Source: an uncultured bacterium (GTDB taxonomy: Bacteria; Cyanobacteriota; Vampirovibrionia; Gastranaerophilales; Gastranaerophilaceae). From it: a stretch of DNA of 64,000 nt. Positions 54,843 through 63,769 of the stretch are shown in pieces; within the stretch, counting starts at the first letter, position 1, and each line of letters begins with the position of its first letter. A model generated the notes under the pieces. The model was not told the DNA's origin and did no database searches. It saw only the letters and a program-made list of their open reading frames with translations. Both the position numbers and the translations under genes were made by a program. The stretch covers positions 62,001-126,000 of the forward strand of contig CABQAQ010000005.1 in NCBI GenBank assembly GCA_902462155.1. The letters run 5' to 3'.

Positions 54843-56786
54843 TTAAAAATATTTATTTATTATTTCTATATAGCTTCCGAAAGTACTTTCTATTTCTATA
54901 AAAAACTCTTCTATTTTTAATATCATTTCTTTGTGAGATTTATAATCCGTTTTATCTGACATATTTCTTATCATTTTATTTAATTTATTTGTTGGTTTTA
55001 ATATAGATAATAATATTATTAAGTCTTTTGAGTTCTTTTCTATTATTTCTTTATATATTTTAACAAATTTTCTTAAATTAATTATGGCTTTGTCATTAAA
55101 ATATTTTGCTCTATTTATTTCCTTTTTATAAATTTCAAAGTATTTTTTTGATTCAATATATTCTGATAAGATTTTTTTTAATAACTCTAAATCAGCTTTA
55201 AGATTTTTATAGAACTTTTCTTTATTAACAGTCGAAGATAAATCAAGATCTTTTAAAACTTGATTTTCTACATCTATTATATTGTTTCCATAAGGTTTCA
55301 TAGCTATATCCAGTGGTATATGATCAAAACCGTCTATGAAGGCCCCTCCTATAGAACTGTTAATCAGTTTTATTTCTTTATTATTTTTTTCCGCAAATTC
55401 TTTAAAATGATCAAGGAAAAGTAAATATACATTCTGAGATGGGATTAATTCGCCATTTTGACCTTTTATTGTTACTAAAGATGAATTAAGATGATTTAGT
55501 TTCCAATTAAGATAATCCCGTTTCTCCTTTTCCGTACAATGATTTTTATCCTCGGATATTGCTTTATATAATTTTTCGTAATCATTTATTATAACTTTAA
55601 ATTTTTGAGTATCCGGATCTTTTACACACTTAAACTCAGAATAAACACTATTTTCAGAATACAACTGATTATGTGTATATGCAAGATCCTGACCTAAAAG
55701 GATAATAGGATTACAACCCAAAACTTTAGCACTATACAATGCGTGATAAGATACAGTTCCCTTTGCTTCAAAAAATTTATCCGTTTGCTCTGTTATATTC
55801 ATATACCAATTATTAGCTAAATTCTCTTGGGAAAATGTCAAAAAATGACGTCTAAATTCTCTTTCAAAAAATTTATAATGTGTACTTGGTTCCGATATAA
55901 AATTTATATTTGAGGTATCATAAGTTCTTAATTGTTCGGTACAATCATTGAATTCTATAATATTAAGAAAATCTACCTTAATGTTATTCTCTTTTAATAC
56001 CTTAAAAGCTGTACCAACACAAAAAATTATTGCATTATTCTGATATTGCTTTAATCTGTCTATATTCTCATATAACGTTGGACCGGCTGATACTATTATT
56101 GCCGGTTTATTTTTAAATTTATTTTCTAATCTGTATATGTCAGGTAATTCTATTTTTTTATCAAGTTTTTGTAATGTCTGATTAAAAAAACAAGAGATAT
56201 AATCATTTGTAAATTTATAATTATGTTCTATTATGCTTACATCTTTTGATATTTTATAAAATAATTCTTTGTATTTTTCAGGGTAATATTTTTTATAAGA
56301 ATCTAAAAATAAAAATACTACTTTAGCACTATAATTATAAAAATAAAGAATATTATTTAAAATATCATCTGCATCGCAAATAACTCTTACTCTTGAAGAA
56401 CTTAACTCGTTTTTAAAATCAACAATTTCAAAAACAGATTTTAAAACCTCTTTGTTTGGTTCAAAAAGAATAATCTTTCCTTTTAATCTTGCAAACACTT
56501 CTTTAAAAAGATACCCAAGACCTATTCCAAATACAAAATAGATACTATCAACAGAATCATTTTTCACCGTATTAATAATATCTAAAGCTTCTTTTTCAGG
56601 ATCAATATTATTGTGAAGTAATTGACCATCTAATAATAAATTTGGAGTATTTGTGTCATTGTAAACTAAACAAAGATCACAGGTTAATTTTTTTATATCA
56701 TTCAGACCGGAAGCTAATTTTTTATTATACAAAGAAATACATTCTATATTTTCAAGAAATATCTTGTTAACTTCAGATAAAACCAT
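54843..56786 (-). CDS. Maf/DUF115-type motility-accessory glycosyltransferase
   Basis: The central domain of this 647-residue protein matches the DUF115/MAF_flag10 family: NKPAIIVSAGPTLYENIDRLK, IIFCVGTAFKVLKENNIKVDFLNIIE, and VSYHALYSAKVLGCNPIILLGQDLAYT. It is preceded by an N-terminal region with VFGIGLGYLFKEVFARLKG and followed by a long helical C-terminus. Maf proteins transfer sialic- or pseudaminic-acid-like sugars to flagellin in Campylobacter, Helicobacter, Aeromonas and others. Flagellar genes elsewhere in the window make that role plausible. No nonulosonate synthesis genes are nearby, so the sugar is unknown. Confidence 0.82.
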   Translation of the reverse strand: MVLSEVNKIFLENIECISLYNKKLASGLNDIKKLTCDLCLVYNDTNTPNLLLDGQLLHNNIDPEKEALDIINTVKNDSVDSIYFVFGIGLGYLFKEVFARLKGKIILFEPNKEVLKSVFEIVDFKNELSSSRVRVICDADDILNNILYFYNYSAKVVFLFLDSYKKYYPEKYKELFYKISKDVSIIEHNYKFTNDYISCFFNQTLQKLDKKIELPDIYRLENKFKNKPAIIVSAGPTLYENIDRLKQYQNNAIIFCVGTAFKVLKENNIKVDFLNIIEFNDCTEQLRTYDTSNINFISEPSTHYKFFEREFRRHFLTFSQENLANNWYMNITEQTDKFFEAKGTVSYHALYSAKVLGCNPIILLGQDLAYTHNQLYSENSVYSEFKCVKDPDTQKFKVIINDYEKLYKAISEDKNHCTEKEKRDYLNWKLNHLNSSLVTIKGQNGELIPSQNVYLLFLDHFKEFAEKNNKEIKLINSSIGGAFIDGFDHIPLDIAMKPYGNNIIDVENQVLKDLDLSSTVNKEKFYKNLKADLELLKKILSEYIESKKYFEIYKKEINRAKYFNDKAIINLRKFVKIYKEIIEKNSKDLIILLSILKPTNKLNKMIRNMSDKTDYKSHKEMILKIEEFFIEIESTFGSYIEIINKYF

Positions 56787-56968
56787 CAGATCCTTCCAAT
56801 TATAAACTCTTTTTAGCTTTTATTTAAATAATTAACAATATACCATATATTTTATAGAAATAAAAAAAATAATTCAGATATAAAAAGAAATAAATAAAGC
56901 ATTTGTTACATAAATTCTGAAATAAGATTGATAAATATTATAATTAGAGTAAAATAAATATAGTTAAG

Positions 56969-57871
56969 GTGAGAGAAAAAGAGAAAGAGAATAGAATTTT
57001 GGCATTAACATTTCAAGAATTAATATTAAATTTGTCTAAATATTGGTCAGATTATGGATGTATAATCCAACAACCTTATGATATAGAAAAAGGTGCAAGT
57101 ACAATGAATCCTGCAACGTTTTTAAGATCATTAGGACCGGAGCCTTGGAATACAGCAATGGTTGAGCCTTGTAGACGACCTACGGATGCAAGATACGGAG
57201 AAAACCCTAATAGACTTGGACATTATTTTCAATATCAGGTAATCCTTAAACCATCACCTAAAGATTCTCAAGAAATATATCTAAAAAGCTTGGAATCTAT
57301 AGGGATTGATCTTAAAAAACACGACGTAAGGTTTGTAGAAGATAACTGGGAATCTCCAACTTTAGGTGCTGCTGGTGTAGGTTGGGAAGTATGGCTCGAT
57401 GGTATGGAAATTACTCAATTTACATATTTCCAACAAGTAGGCGGTATCGAAGTTAAACCTGTTGCTCTTGAAATTACATACGGGCTTGAAAGAATCGCTA
57501 TGTATCTTCAAAATGTTAATTCTGTCTTTGATGTTATGTGGAATAATAATTTAAAATATGGTGAAATCTATTTACAAAACGAAATAGAACAGTCAAAATA
57601 TAATTTTGAAGTATCAAATGCTCAAAGTTTATTTAATATGTTCGATCTATACGAAAAAGAAGTGAAAAATTGTATAGAATCTGATCTTGTTTTACCGGCT
57701 TATGATTATACATTAAAATGCTCACATACATTTAACCTTCTTGATGCAAGAGGGGTAATAAGTAAAGATGAAAGAATAAATTTCATAAACAGAGTAAGAA
57801 AAATGGCTGCAAATGTTGCAAAACTATATGTTAAACAAAGAGAACTGCTAGGCTTCCCTTTATGCCATTAG
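56969..57871 (+). CDS. glyQ: Glycine--tRNA ligase alpha subunit
   Basis: The 300-residue protein is collinear with bacterial GlyQ: ALTFQELILNLSKYWSDYGC, QQPYDIEKGASTMNPATFL, RPTDARYGENPNRLGHYFQ, RFVEDNWESPTLGAAGVGWEVWLDGMEITQFTYFQQ and GLERIAMYLQ. GTG 56969 is the longest start; TTG 56999 (giving ALTFQ at residue 2, as in most GlyQ) is a strong alternative with AGAG upstream. The beta subunit gene glyS is not adjacent: the next gene is an amino-acid permease, so the tetramer's partner lies outside the window. Confidence 0.95.
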   Translation: MREKEKENRILALTFQELILNLSKYWSDYGCIIQQPYDIEKGASTMNPATFLRSLGPEPWNTAMVEPCRRPTDARYGENPNRLGHYFQYQVILKPSPKDSQEIYLKSLESIGIDLKKHDVRFVEDNWESPTLGAAGVGWEVWLDGMEITQFTYFQQVGGIEVKPVALEITYGLERIAMYLQNVNSVFDVMWNNNLKYGEIYLQNEIEQSKYNFEVSNAQSLFNMFDLYEKEVKNCIESDLVLPAYDYTLKCSHTFNLLDARGVISKDERINFINRVRKMAANVAKLYVKQRELLGFPLCH

Positions 57872-57959
57872 TGTAAAAATTATTAATGTAAATTAATTAA
57901 AATAAAAAAAGAGTGCAAAGAAAAAGATTAAGAAAATAACTGAAAGTGAGAAAAAGATA

Positions 57960-59534
57960 TTGATTAAAGAATTTTTTAAGAATCTGGTAAAAGTAAAGAA
58001 TCCGGACGAGATGATAAATAATGCGAAGAAGGCAGGATTAAGTAAAACACTAAATGCGTTTGACTTAATAATGTTGGGAATAGGAGCAATAGTAGGTTCA
58101 GGAATTTTTACCGTAGTTGGGATAGCAGCAGTAGGTAGTGATCAAGGTCCGGGAGCAGGACCTGCATTAATACTATCGATGGTAATAGCAGCATTAGCTT
58201 GTATATTTTCGGCACTTTGCTATTCTGAATTTGCCTCAATGATACCTGTTGCAGGAAGTGCATATACCTATACATACGCTACTATGGGAGAATTTGCCGC
58301 TTGGATGATCGGATGGATTCTTATGCTTGAGTATGCTATCGGTTTTATTGCGGTTGCTAGTGCTTGGACCGGTTATCTTATTCAATTTTTAAAAGGTTTT
58401 TCTAACTTTTTACCTGAATTTATTACAAATCCTCCAATATGGCTTGTAAATGATTATAAAAGTGCAATAATAGCTTATGAAAAATTAGGTCTTAATCCTG
58501 AACAAGAAATACCAAGACTTTTTGATACTTTACCTATAGCTTTTAATTTACCTGGTATAATTATGACCCTTGTGATTACAGGTATATTAATAAAAGGTAT
58601 AAAAGAATCAACAAAAATGGCAGGTTTAATGGTACTTATAAAGGTGGCTGTAATTATGTTATTTGTAATTACCGGAGCATTTTATGTTAAACCTGAAAAC
58701 TGGGTACCTTTTGCTCCAAACGGTTTTAGTGGAATCTTTATGGGTGCTTTTATTATCTTTTTTGCTTATATAGGTTTTGATGCTATAGCAACAACAGCAG
58801 AAGAGGCTAAAAATCCTCAACGTGATTTACCTATAGGTATTATCGGATCTTTATTAGCTTGTACTATATTTTATGTGCTTGTTGCTTTAGTATTAACAGG
58901 TATGGTTCCTATGAATCAGATAGATATTCACGCACCTATTGCTCACGTTATGCGAATGGTTGGTCAAGATTGGATTGCAGGCTTAATATCTTTAGGGGCT
59001 CTTACAGGATTATCTTCGGTTCTATTAGTTCTATTACTTGCAGCTACTAGAATCTTATATGCTATGAGCCGTGATAATTTCCTCCCTAAAGCTTTTCAAA
59101 AAGTTCATAAAACTTATAAAACACCTCATATTATTACTTTTGTTGTCGGCGCTTTAGTTATTGTAGGATCTTTATTCCTTAATATAAACGTAGCAGCAGA
59201 ACTTTGTAATTTTGGTACTTTTACCTCTTTTATTATTGTCTGTATTGCTGTATTAATCTTAAGAAAAACAGAACCTGAACGTCATAGACCTTTTAGAGTT
59301 CCTTTTTCTCCTTGGTTTCCTTTAATGGGAATTATTTGTTGTTCCGGTCTTATGTTTTATTCTATGAAATTTTTAACTACATCAAGATATTTATTCCCTA
59401 TTTGGTTATTGTTAGGTACTTTGATTTATTTATCTTATGGCTATAGAAAAAATCGACAAATTGAATTAAGTGAACAGCTTCCTGAAAAAGCAAGTAATGA
59501 AGTAGCTAACAATAATGAACAAATTAAGGTCTAA
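57960..59534 (+). CDS. APC-family amino-acid permease, copy 1
   Basis: The 524-residue protein has about 12 membrane spans, of the CAT/YfnA branch of the APC superfamily. The first span contains GIGAIVGSGIFTVVG (the substrate-binding unwound helix). FASMIPVAGSAYTYTYATMGE, FFAYIGFDAIATTAEEAKNPQRDLP and FRVPFSPWFPLMG follow. It probably imports cationic or neutral amino acids by proton coupling. The start is TTG 57960, which keeps the N-terminal cytoplasmic helix seen in its paralogue. The gene is followed after six bases by copy 2. Confidence 0.93.
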   Translation: MIKEFFKNLVKVKNPDEMINNAKKAGLSKTLNAFDLIMLGIGAIVGSGIFTVVGIAAVGSDQGPGAGPALILSMVIAALACIFSALCYSEFASMIPVAGSAYTYTYATMGEFAAWMIGWILMLEYAIGFIAVASAWTGYLIQFLKGFSNFLPEFITNPPIWLVNDYKSAIIAYEKLGLNPEQEIPRLFDTLPIAFNLPGIIMTLVITGILIKGIKESTKMAGLMVLIKVAVIMLFVITGAFYVKPENWVPFAPNGFSGIFMGAFIIFFAYIGFDAIATTAEEAKNPQRDLPIGIIGSLLACTIFYVLVALVLTGMVPMNQIDIHAPIAHVMRMVGQDWIAGLISLGALTGLSSVLLVLLLAATRILYAMSRDNFLPKAFQKVHKTYKTPHIITFVVGALVIVGSLFLNINVAAELCNFGTFTSFIIVCIAVLILRKTEPERHRPFRVPFSPWFPLMGIICCSGLMFYSMKFLTTSRYLFPIWLLLGTLIYLSYGYRKNRQIELSEQLPEKASNEVANNNEQIKV

Positions 59535-59540
59535 ATATTA

Positions 59541-61139
59541 ATGAACATATTAACAAAAGAACATAAAAATAATAGAAATTCAGATGGTAATAAATTTAGA
59601 TTATTAGCAATAGTAAAAGGAATTTTTAAGAATTTATGTACAAAAAAATCAGTAAACGAGTTTATAGAAGAGGCAAATAAATCCCACTTAAAAAAGAACT
59701 TAAATGCCTTTGACCTTATAATACTAGGAATAGGAGCTGTAGTAGGTACAGGGATATTCACAATAGTAGGAATAGCAGCATTAGGCGGATCCGATGGTTT
59801 AGGAGCCGGTCCTGCTGTGTCTATATCTATGGTAATAGCAGCGTTTGCTTGTTTATTTTCGGCATTTTGTTATTGCGAGTTTGCATCTATGATTCCGGCT
59901 TCAGGTAGTGCTTATACATATACATACGCTACTATGGGCGAATTTGCTGCTTGGATGGTCGGATGGATTCTTATGCTTGAGTATGCCATTGGTAATATTA
60001 CTATTGCTTGTGCTTGGACTGATTATTTTTTACAATTTTTAAAAGGTTTTTCTCATATATTACCTTCTTGGATCATTAATCCTCCTATATGGTTAATAAA
60101 TGATTATAGAAGTGCCATTATATCTTGTGAAAAATCAGGTCTTGATCCTTCTTTGGAAATACCTCGTCTTTTTGATACTATCCCTATTTGTTTTAATTTA
60201 CCTGCTATTTTATTAATTTTATTTATCACTTATGTTTTAGCAAAGGGTATAAAAGAATCTACCAAAGTTGCCGGATTAATGGTTTTTATAAAACTTACGG
60301 TTATCTTTTTATTTATAGTTGTAGGTGCTTTTTATGTTAAGCCTGAAAACTGGGTACCTTTTGCTCCAAATGGGTTTAGTGGTATTTTTATGGGATCTTT
60401 TATTATCTTTTTTGCTTATGTTGGTTTTGATGCTATCTCTACTGCGGCAGAGGAAACTAAAAATCCTCAACGTGATTTACCTATAGGTATTTTAGGTACA
60501 CTTTTATTTTGCACAACTATTTATGTCCTTGTTGCTATGGTTTTAACTGGGATGACTCCTTTAAATCAGATTGATGTTCACGCTCCTATTGCTCACGCTA
60601 TGCGGGTTGTTAATCAAAATTGGGTTGCGGCTTTGATTTCTATAGGTGCTTTAACCGGCTTAACTTCTGTTATCTTAGTTTATCAGCTTGGAACTACACG
60701 TATTTTATATTCTATGAGTCGTGATGGTTTCTTACCTAAGGTTTTTCAAAATGTTCATCCTAAGTTCCATACTCCTTATTTTATAACTTGGTTAACCGGT
60801 ATTTTAACGGTTTTTGGTTCTCTTTTTATGGACCTTAATATTTCTGCCGAGCTTTGTAATTTTGGTACTTTTACTTCTTTTATTATTGTTTGTATTGCTG
60901 TATTAATCTTAAGAAAAACAGATCCTGATAGACCTCGACCTTTTAAGGTCCCTTTTTCTCCTCTTTTTCCTATTCTTGGGATTGTTTGTTGTGCTAGTTT
61001 AATGTTATATTCTATGAAATTCTTAAAAATTTCTGCAAGTTTATTCCCTTTATGGTTACTTTTTGGTATTTTAATTTATTCTGTTTATAGTTATAAACAT
61101 AAAAGAAGTTTTGATTTTAATCAAAAGTTTAAAGATTAG
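59541..61139 (+). CDS. APC-family amino-acid permease, copy 2
   Basis: The 532-residue protein is strongly similar to copy 1 throughout (GIGAVVGTGIFTIVG, SAYTYTYATMGEFAAWM, FFAYVGFDAISTAAEETKNPQRDLP, FKVPFSPLFPILG), with a longer N-terminus. It arose by tandem duplication. Conserved blocks are shared at DNA level in places, whereas spans facing the substrate differ (for example GNITIACAWTDYF against GFIAVASAWTGYL), suggesting divergent specificity. It is co-transcribed with copy 1. The substrate is unknown. Confidence 0.93.
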   Translation: MNILTKEHKNNRNSDGNKFRLLAIVKGIFKNLCTKKSVNEFIEEANKSHLKKNLNAFDLIILGIGAVVGTGIFTIVGIAALGGSDGLGAGPAVSISMVIAAFACLFSAFCYCEFASMIPASGSAYTYTYATMGEFAAWMVGWILMLEYAIGNITIACAWTDYFLQFLKGFSHILPSWIINPPIWLINDYRSAIISCEKSGLDPSLEIPRLFDTIPICFNLPAILLILFITYVLAKGIKESTKVAGLMVFIKLTVIFLFIVVGAFYVKPENWVPFAPNGFSGIFMGSFIIFFAYVGFDAISTAAEETKNPQRDLPIGILGTLLFCTTIYVLVAMVLTGMTPLNQIDVHAPIAHAMRVVNQNWVAALISIGALTGLTSVILVYQLGTTRILYSMSRDGFLPKVFQNVHPKFHTPYFITWLTGILTVFGSLFMDLNISAELCNFGTFTSFIIVCIAVLILRKTDPDRPRPFKVPFSPLFPILGIVCCASLMLYSMKFLKISASLFPLWLLFGILIYSVYSYKHKRSFDFNQKFKD

Positions 61140-61250
61140 TCTTAATTTTTTATCTTTTTTAAACAAAAACTATCAAAAAGTTCTAACTTTTGTATAATTT
61201 ACTTTTATAGTAATATCCTTTATTCTTAAGTATAAGGGATATGGAAAAAA

Positions 61251-61601
61251 ATGATAAAAATTGAGAAAATAAAAAATTTAGCTATAATAAGATGTGAAAA
61301 TTGTTCAAGGATTGATAATAAAGAAGTTATATCTATTGCTAATATTTTAAAACAGCTAAAAGATAAAAGGATTGCCATTGACCTTAATTTTATAGATTCA
61401 ATCTGTAATGATTTTTTTATTTTAATTAAAAAATTCCAAGGCAGATTTCGATTAAGTTTATACAATATTTCTTTTAATATTTTCAGTTTTTTATTTTTAA
61501 GCAAAAATTACTGCTATGTTGATTTATTCATTAATAAATCAAACTTTCAAAACCAAAAATTTCCTATTACACATCGACATTTTGTCCTTGTTAAAAAATA
61601 A
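61251..61601 (+). CDS. STAS-like small protein (candidate)
   Basis: The 116-residue protein has an alternating strand-helix pattern, with KRIAIDLNFIDSICNDFFILIKKF in the place where STAS/anti-sigma-antagonist proteins have the phosphorylated-Ser loop (IDLS..IDSSGL). It is too divergent for certainty. A purine-rich site (GGGATATGG) lies before the ATG. The C-terminal ~45 residues are basic and aromatic. If a STAS protein, it would act in a partner-switch pathway; no kinase or phosphatase partner is adjacent. Confidence 0.5.
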   Translation: MIKIEKIKNLAIIRCENCSRIDNKEVISIANILKQLKDKRIAIDLNFIDSICNDFFILIKKFQGRFRLSLYNISFNIFSFLFLSKNYCYVDLFINKSNFQNQKFPITHRHFVLVKK

Positions 61602-61653
61602 TACCAGACTTTTTTATCTTTTATTTTTATAAAATATCTTTATAATACAAAAT

Positions 61654-61872
61654 TTAGTCTAGAATTATCTGTTGTATTTCTACATCAGGTTTGCCTAAGA
61701 CTCTTACAAGTTCTAGTACAGAAGCTTTCATTTGGCATTTTTGTTTACTATTATTGAAAAAATCAGAATAGAAACAGCCGTCACATACGCAACCTCTTTT
61801 ATAGCATTCTAAAGCGGTATTTGTCCAACGTCTTACACCTACAGCTCTTCCCATATCTCTGCTTCTTAGCAC
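61654..61872 (-). CDS. Small cysteine-rich conserved-looking protein
   Basis: The 72-residue protein has a GTG start at 61872, chosen for the excellent GGAGGAGGAGAGG site just upstream; ATG seven codons in is an alternative. It has a basic GVRRWTNTALECYKRG segment followed by CVCDGC and a further Cys in KQKCQMKASVLELVRVLG, five cysteines in a pattern suited to a metal site. The function is unknown. It is preceded by over 700 bases without genes, leaving room for a long leader. Confidence 0.7.
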   Translation of the reverse strand: MLRSRDMGRAVGVRRWTNTALECYKRGCVCDGCFYSDFFNNSKQKCQMKASVLELVRVLGKPDVEIQQIILD

Positions 61873-62594
61873 TTAACCTCTCCTCCTCCTGTTATATCCC
61901 CAAGCCTATCCTTTAAGCTTTTTTATAATCTTTATATATTTTTATTTCACTTGCTTTTAATACAATTATATATACTAACCTTTTTTATACAAGTTCATTT
62001 TAACGAATTATAACATTTCTATACAAAACTCTAAAACCTCTATTATTCAAGGATTTTCAGCTTATATGGGAACAAAATCCCTATTATATCATGCTTTTCA
62101 CGATCTATCTATCGTAAGTCCATGATACATCTATATTATAGCGTTTTCATCTTTCTTTTATTCCTTAATATTTCTTAATACTTTGGCCTTTTTATCTCTT
62201 TTTGTATAGTTTACTACCAATAATTTTGGACGATTTTCTATTTTTTTCCACATTTTACAAAAGTGTAAATTCTTTTTTCGTTCTTAATTTTATTAACTTT
62301 TAGATAGGTACCAACTTTTTGAAAGTTAGACGAAATCCGGCTAAAATCATTCCCCCCCTCTTTCTTTTTCCACTTCGGCCAACACTATTTTGTTTCTTGA
62401 TTAAAAATTTTTATTCCAAAATAACTACTGCTTGAATTTAATAAAGAATTTATTTCAATATCTAAATTTTAATTAAATAAACTTATCTTGTAAAACAATA
62501 TAATCAACAACTTTTTGTGTTTGATTATATAATAGTATTATGCTAAAATCTCTATATATAAATAATTTTTTATTTAAAAGGAGTATATTAAAAA
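61873..62594. other. Long gene-free region with hairpins
   Basis: No credible gene lies in these 722 bases. Two structured spots stand out: GGATTTT/AAAATCC (62051-62057 with 62074-62080), with GGGA/TCCC nearby, and a nested hairpin TATCATG...ACGAT/ATCGT...CATGATA (62087-62127). They could belong to a leader of the minus-strand Cys-rich gene or to an unrecognised RNA. The plus-strand zinc-ribbon promoter should lie near 62500-62570. Confidence 0.45.
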
Positions 62595-62777
62595 ATGGCA
62601 AGATATATAAGACCAACTTGGGCTATAAGATGTGTAAATTCTAGTTGCAAAACCCTATTTGAAGTCGCTAAACTTGAAGAAAAAAAACAACAAGAAGTGA
62701 TTTGCCCAAAATGTGGTGAACATTATATTTACCCTCCGATCATTGATGAGGATGAGGATGATAACGATAATATCTAA
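62595..62777 (+). CDS. Small zinc-ribbon protein
   Basis: The 60-residue protein has four cysteines in two pairs (C13/C18 and C37/C40, the latter ICPKCGEHY) that form a zinc ribbon, followed by a very acidic tail (DEDEDDNDNI). AAAGGAG precedes the ATG by about ten bases. It is 11 bases upstream of the radical SAM gene and likely co-transcribed. Such small ribbons bind nucleic acid or proteins; the partner is unknown. Confidence 0.8.
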   Translation: MARYIRPTWAIRCVNSSCKTLFEVAKLEEKKQQEVICPKCGEHYIYPPIIDEDEDDNDNI

Positions 62778-62788
62778 CTCGTTTTATA

Positions 62789-63730
62789 ATGACAAATTTG
62801 TTTTATAATAATAAACGATATTTACAATTTAGTGCCTATTTAAAAAATATCTTTAAAGAAAAAGTTTATAAAATAACTCTTGATGCCGGTTTTAATTGCC
62901 CAAATCGTGATGGATCTATCTCTAATGGTGGCTGTATATTCTGTGATGATTCCGGTAGCTTCTCTAATGCTCATTCTAATACTCTCTCTATTAAAGAACA
63001 ATTACAAACCGCCTCTAAATTTTTATCTGATAGGTTCAAAGCTAAAAAATTTATAAGCTATTTTCAAGCCTTCTCTAATACCTATAAACCTCTAGAAGAA
63101 CTCAAATTAATTTATCCTCAAGCTCTTGATCATAAAGATGTCGTTGGTTTGTCCATTGGCACAAGACCGGATTGCATTGATGAATACAAGCTGGATTATA
63201 TTAATCAATTAGCTGAAAATAATAAACTTATTTGGATTGAATATGGCCTTCAATCTATTCACGATAAAACTCTTAATCTTATTAATCGAGGACACGATTA
63301 TCTCTGCTTTGAAAATGCTTTCCGACTTACTAAAGAAAGAAAAAATATTAATATTTGCGTTCACGTTATTCTTGGCTTACCGGGCGAATCTTATGATGAT
63401 ATGATCTTAACTGCTAAAAAATTAGCTCAACTTAATATTGATGGTATTAAAATACACCTCCTATGTGTCTTGAAAAATACAAAATTAGAAAAACTATACC
63501 AAAATAATGAATTGAACCTCCTTTCCGAAAATGATTATGTTTCTTTAGTCTGCGATTTCTTAGAATATTTACCCCCTTCTACTACTATTCACCGTATTGC
63601 AGGTAATGGCTATAGTCAATCTCTTGTTGCTCCTTTGTGGCTTAATCATAAGTTCCAAACTCTAAACAAAATTGATCTTGAATTACTTCATCGTAACTCT
63701 TTTCAAGGTAAAAAGTTTATTAATACTTAA
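62789..63730 (+). CDS. Radical SAM protein, TIGR01212/YhcC family
   Basis: The 313-residue protein has the iron-sulfur motif in a variant spacing, CPNRDGSISNGGCIFC (C37, C49, C52), diagnostic of the YhcC/TIGR01212 family rather than the usual CxxxCxxC. Other marks are SYFQAFSNTY, VGLSIGTRPDCID, WIEYGLQSIHDKTL, HVILGLPGES and IKIHLLCVLKNTKL. The biochemical role of the family is not established as far as I know. It follows the zinc-ribbon gene closely. Confidence 0.92.
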   Translation: MTNLFYNNKRYLQFSAYLKNIFKEKVYKITLDAGFNCPNRDGSISNGGCIFCDDSGSFSNAHSNTLSIKEQLQTASKFLSDRFKAKKFISYFQAFSNTYKPLEELKLIYPQALDHKDVVGLSIGTRPDCIDEYKLDYINQLAENNKLIWIEYGLQSIHDKTLNLINRGHDYLCFENAFRLTKERKNINICVHVILGLPGESYDDMILTAKKLAQLNIDGIKIHLLCVLKNTKLEKLYQNNELNLLSENDYVSLVCDFLEYLPPSTTIHRIAGNGYSQSLVAPLWLNHKFQTLNKIDLELLHRNSFQGKKFINT

Positions 63731-63769
63731 GAAGGCTTCTTTTTTTATTTTTTATCTATTTTTATAATC

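Noticed and set aside
56787..56968. T-box leader before glyQ (and before pheT)
   Set aside because: No T-box sequence, specifier-loop hairpin or antiterminator/terminator pair is visible.
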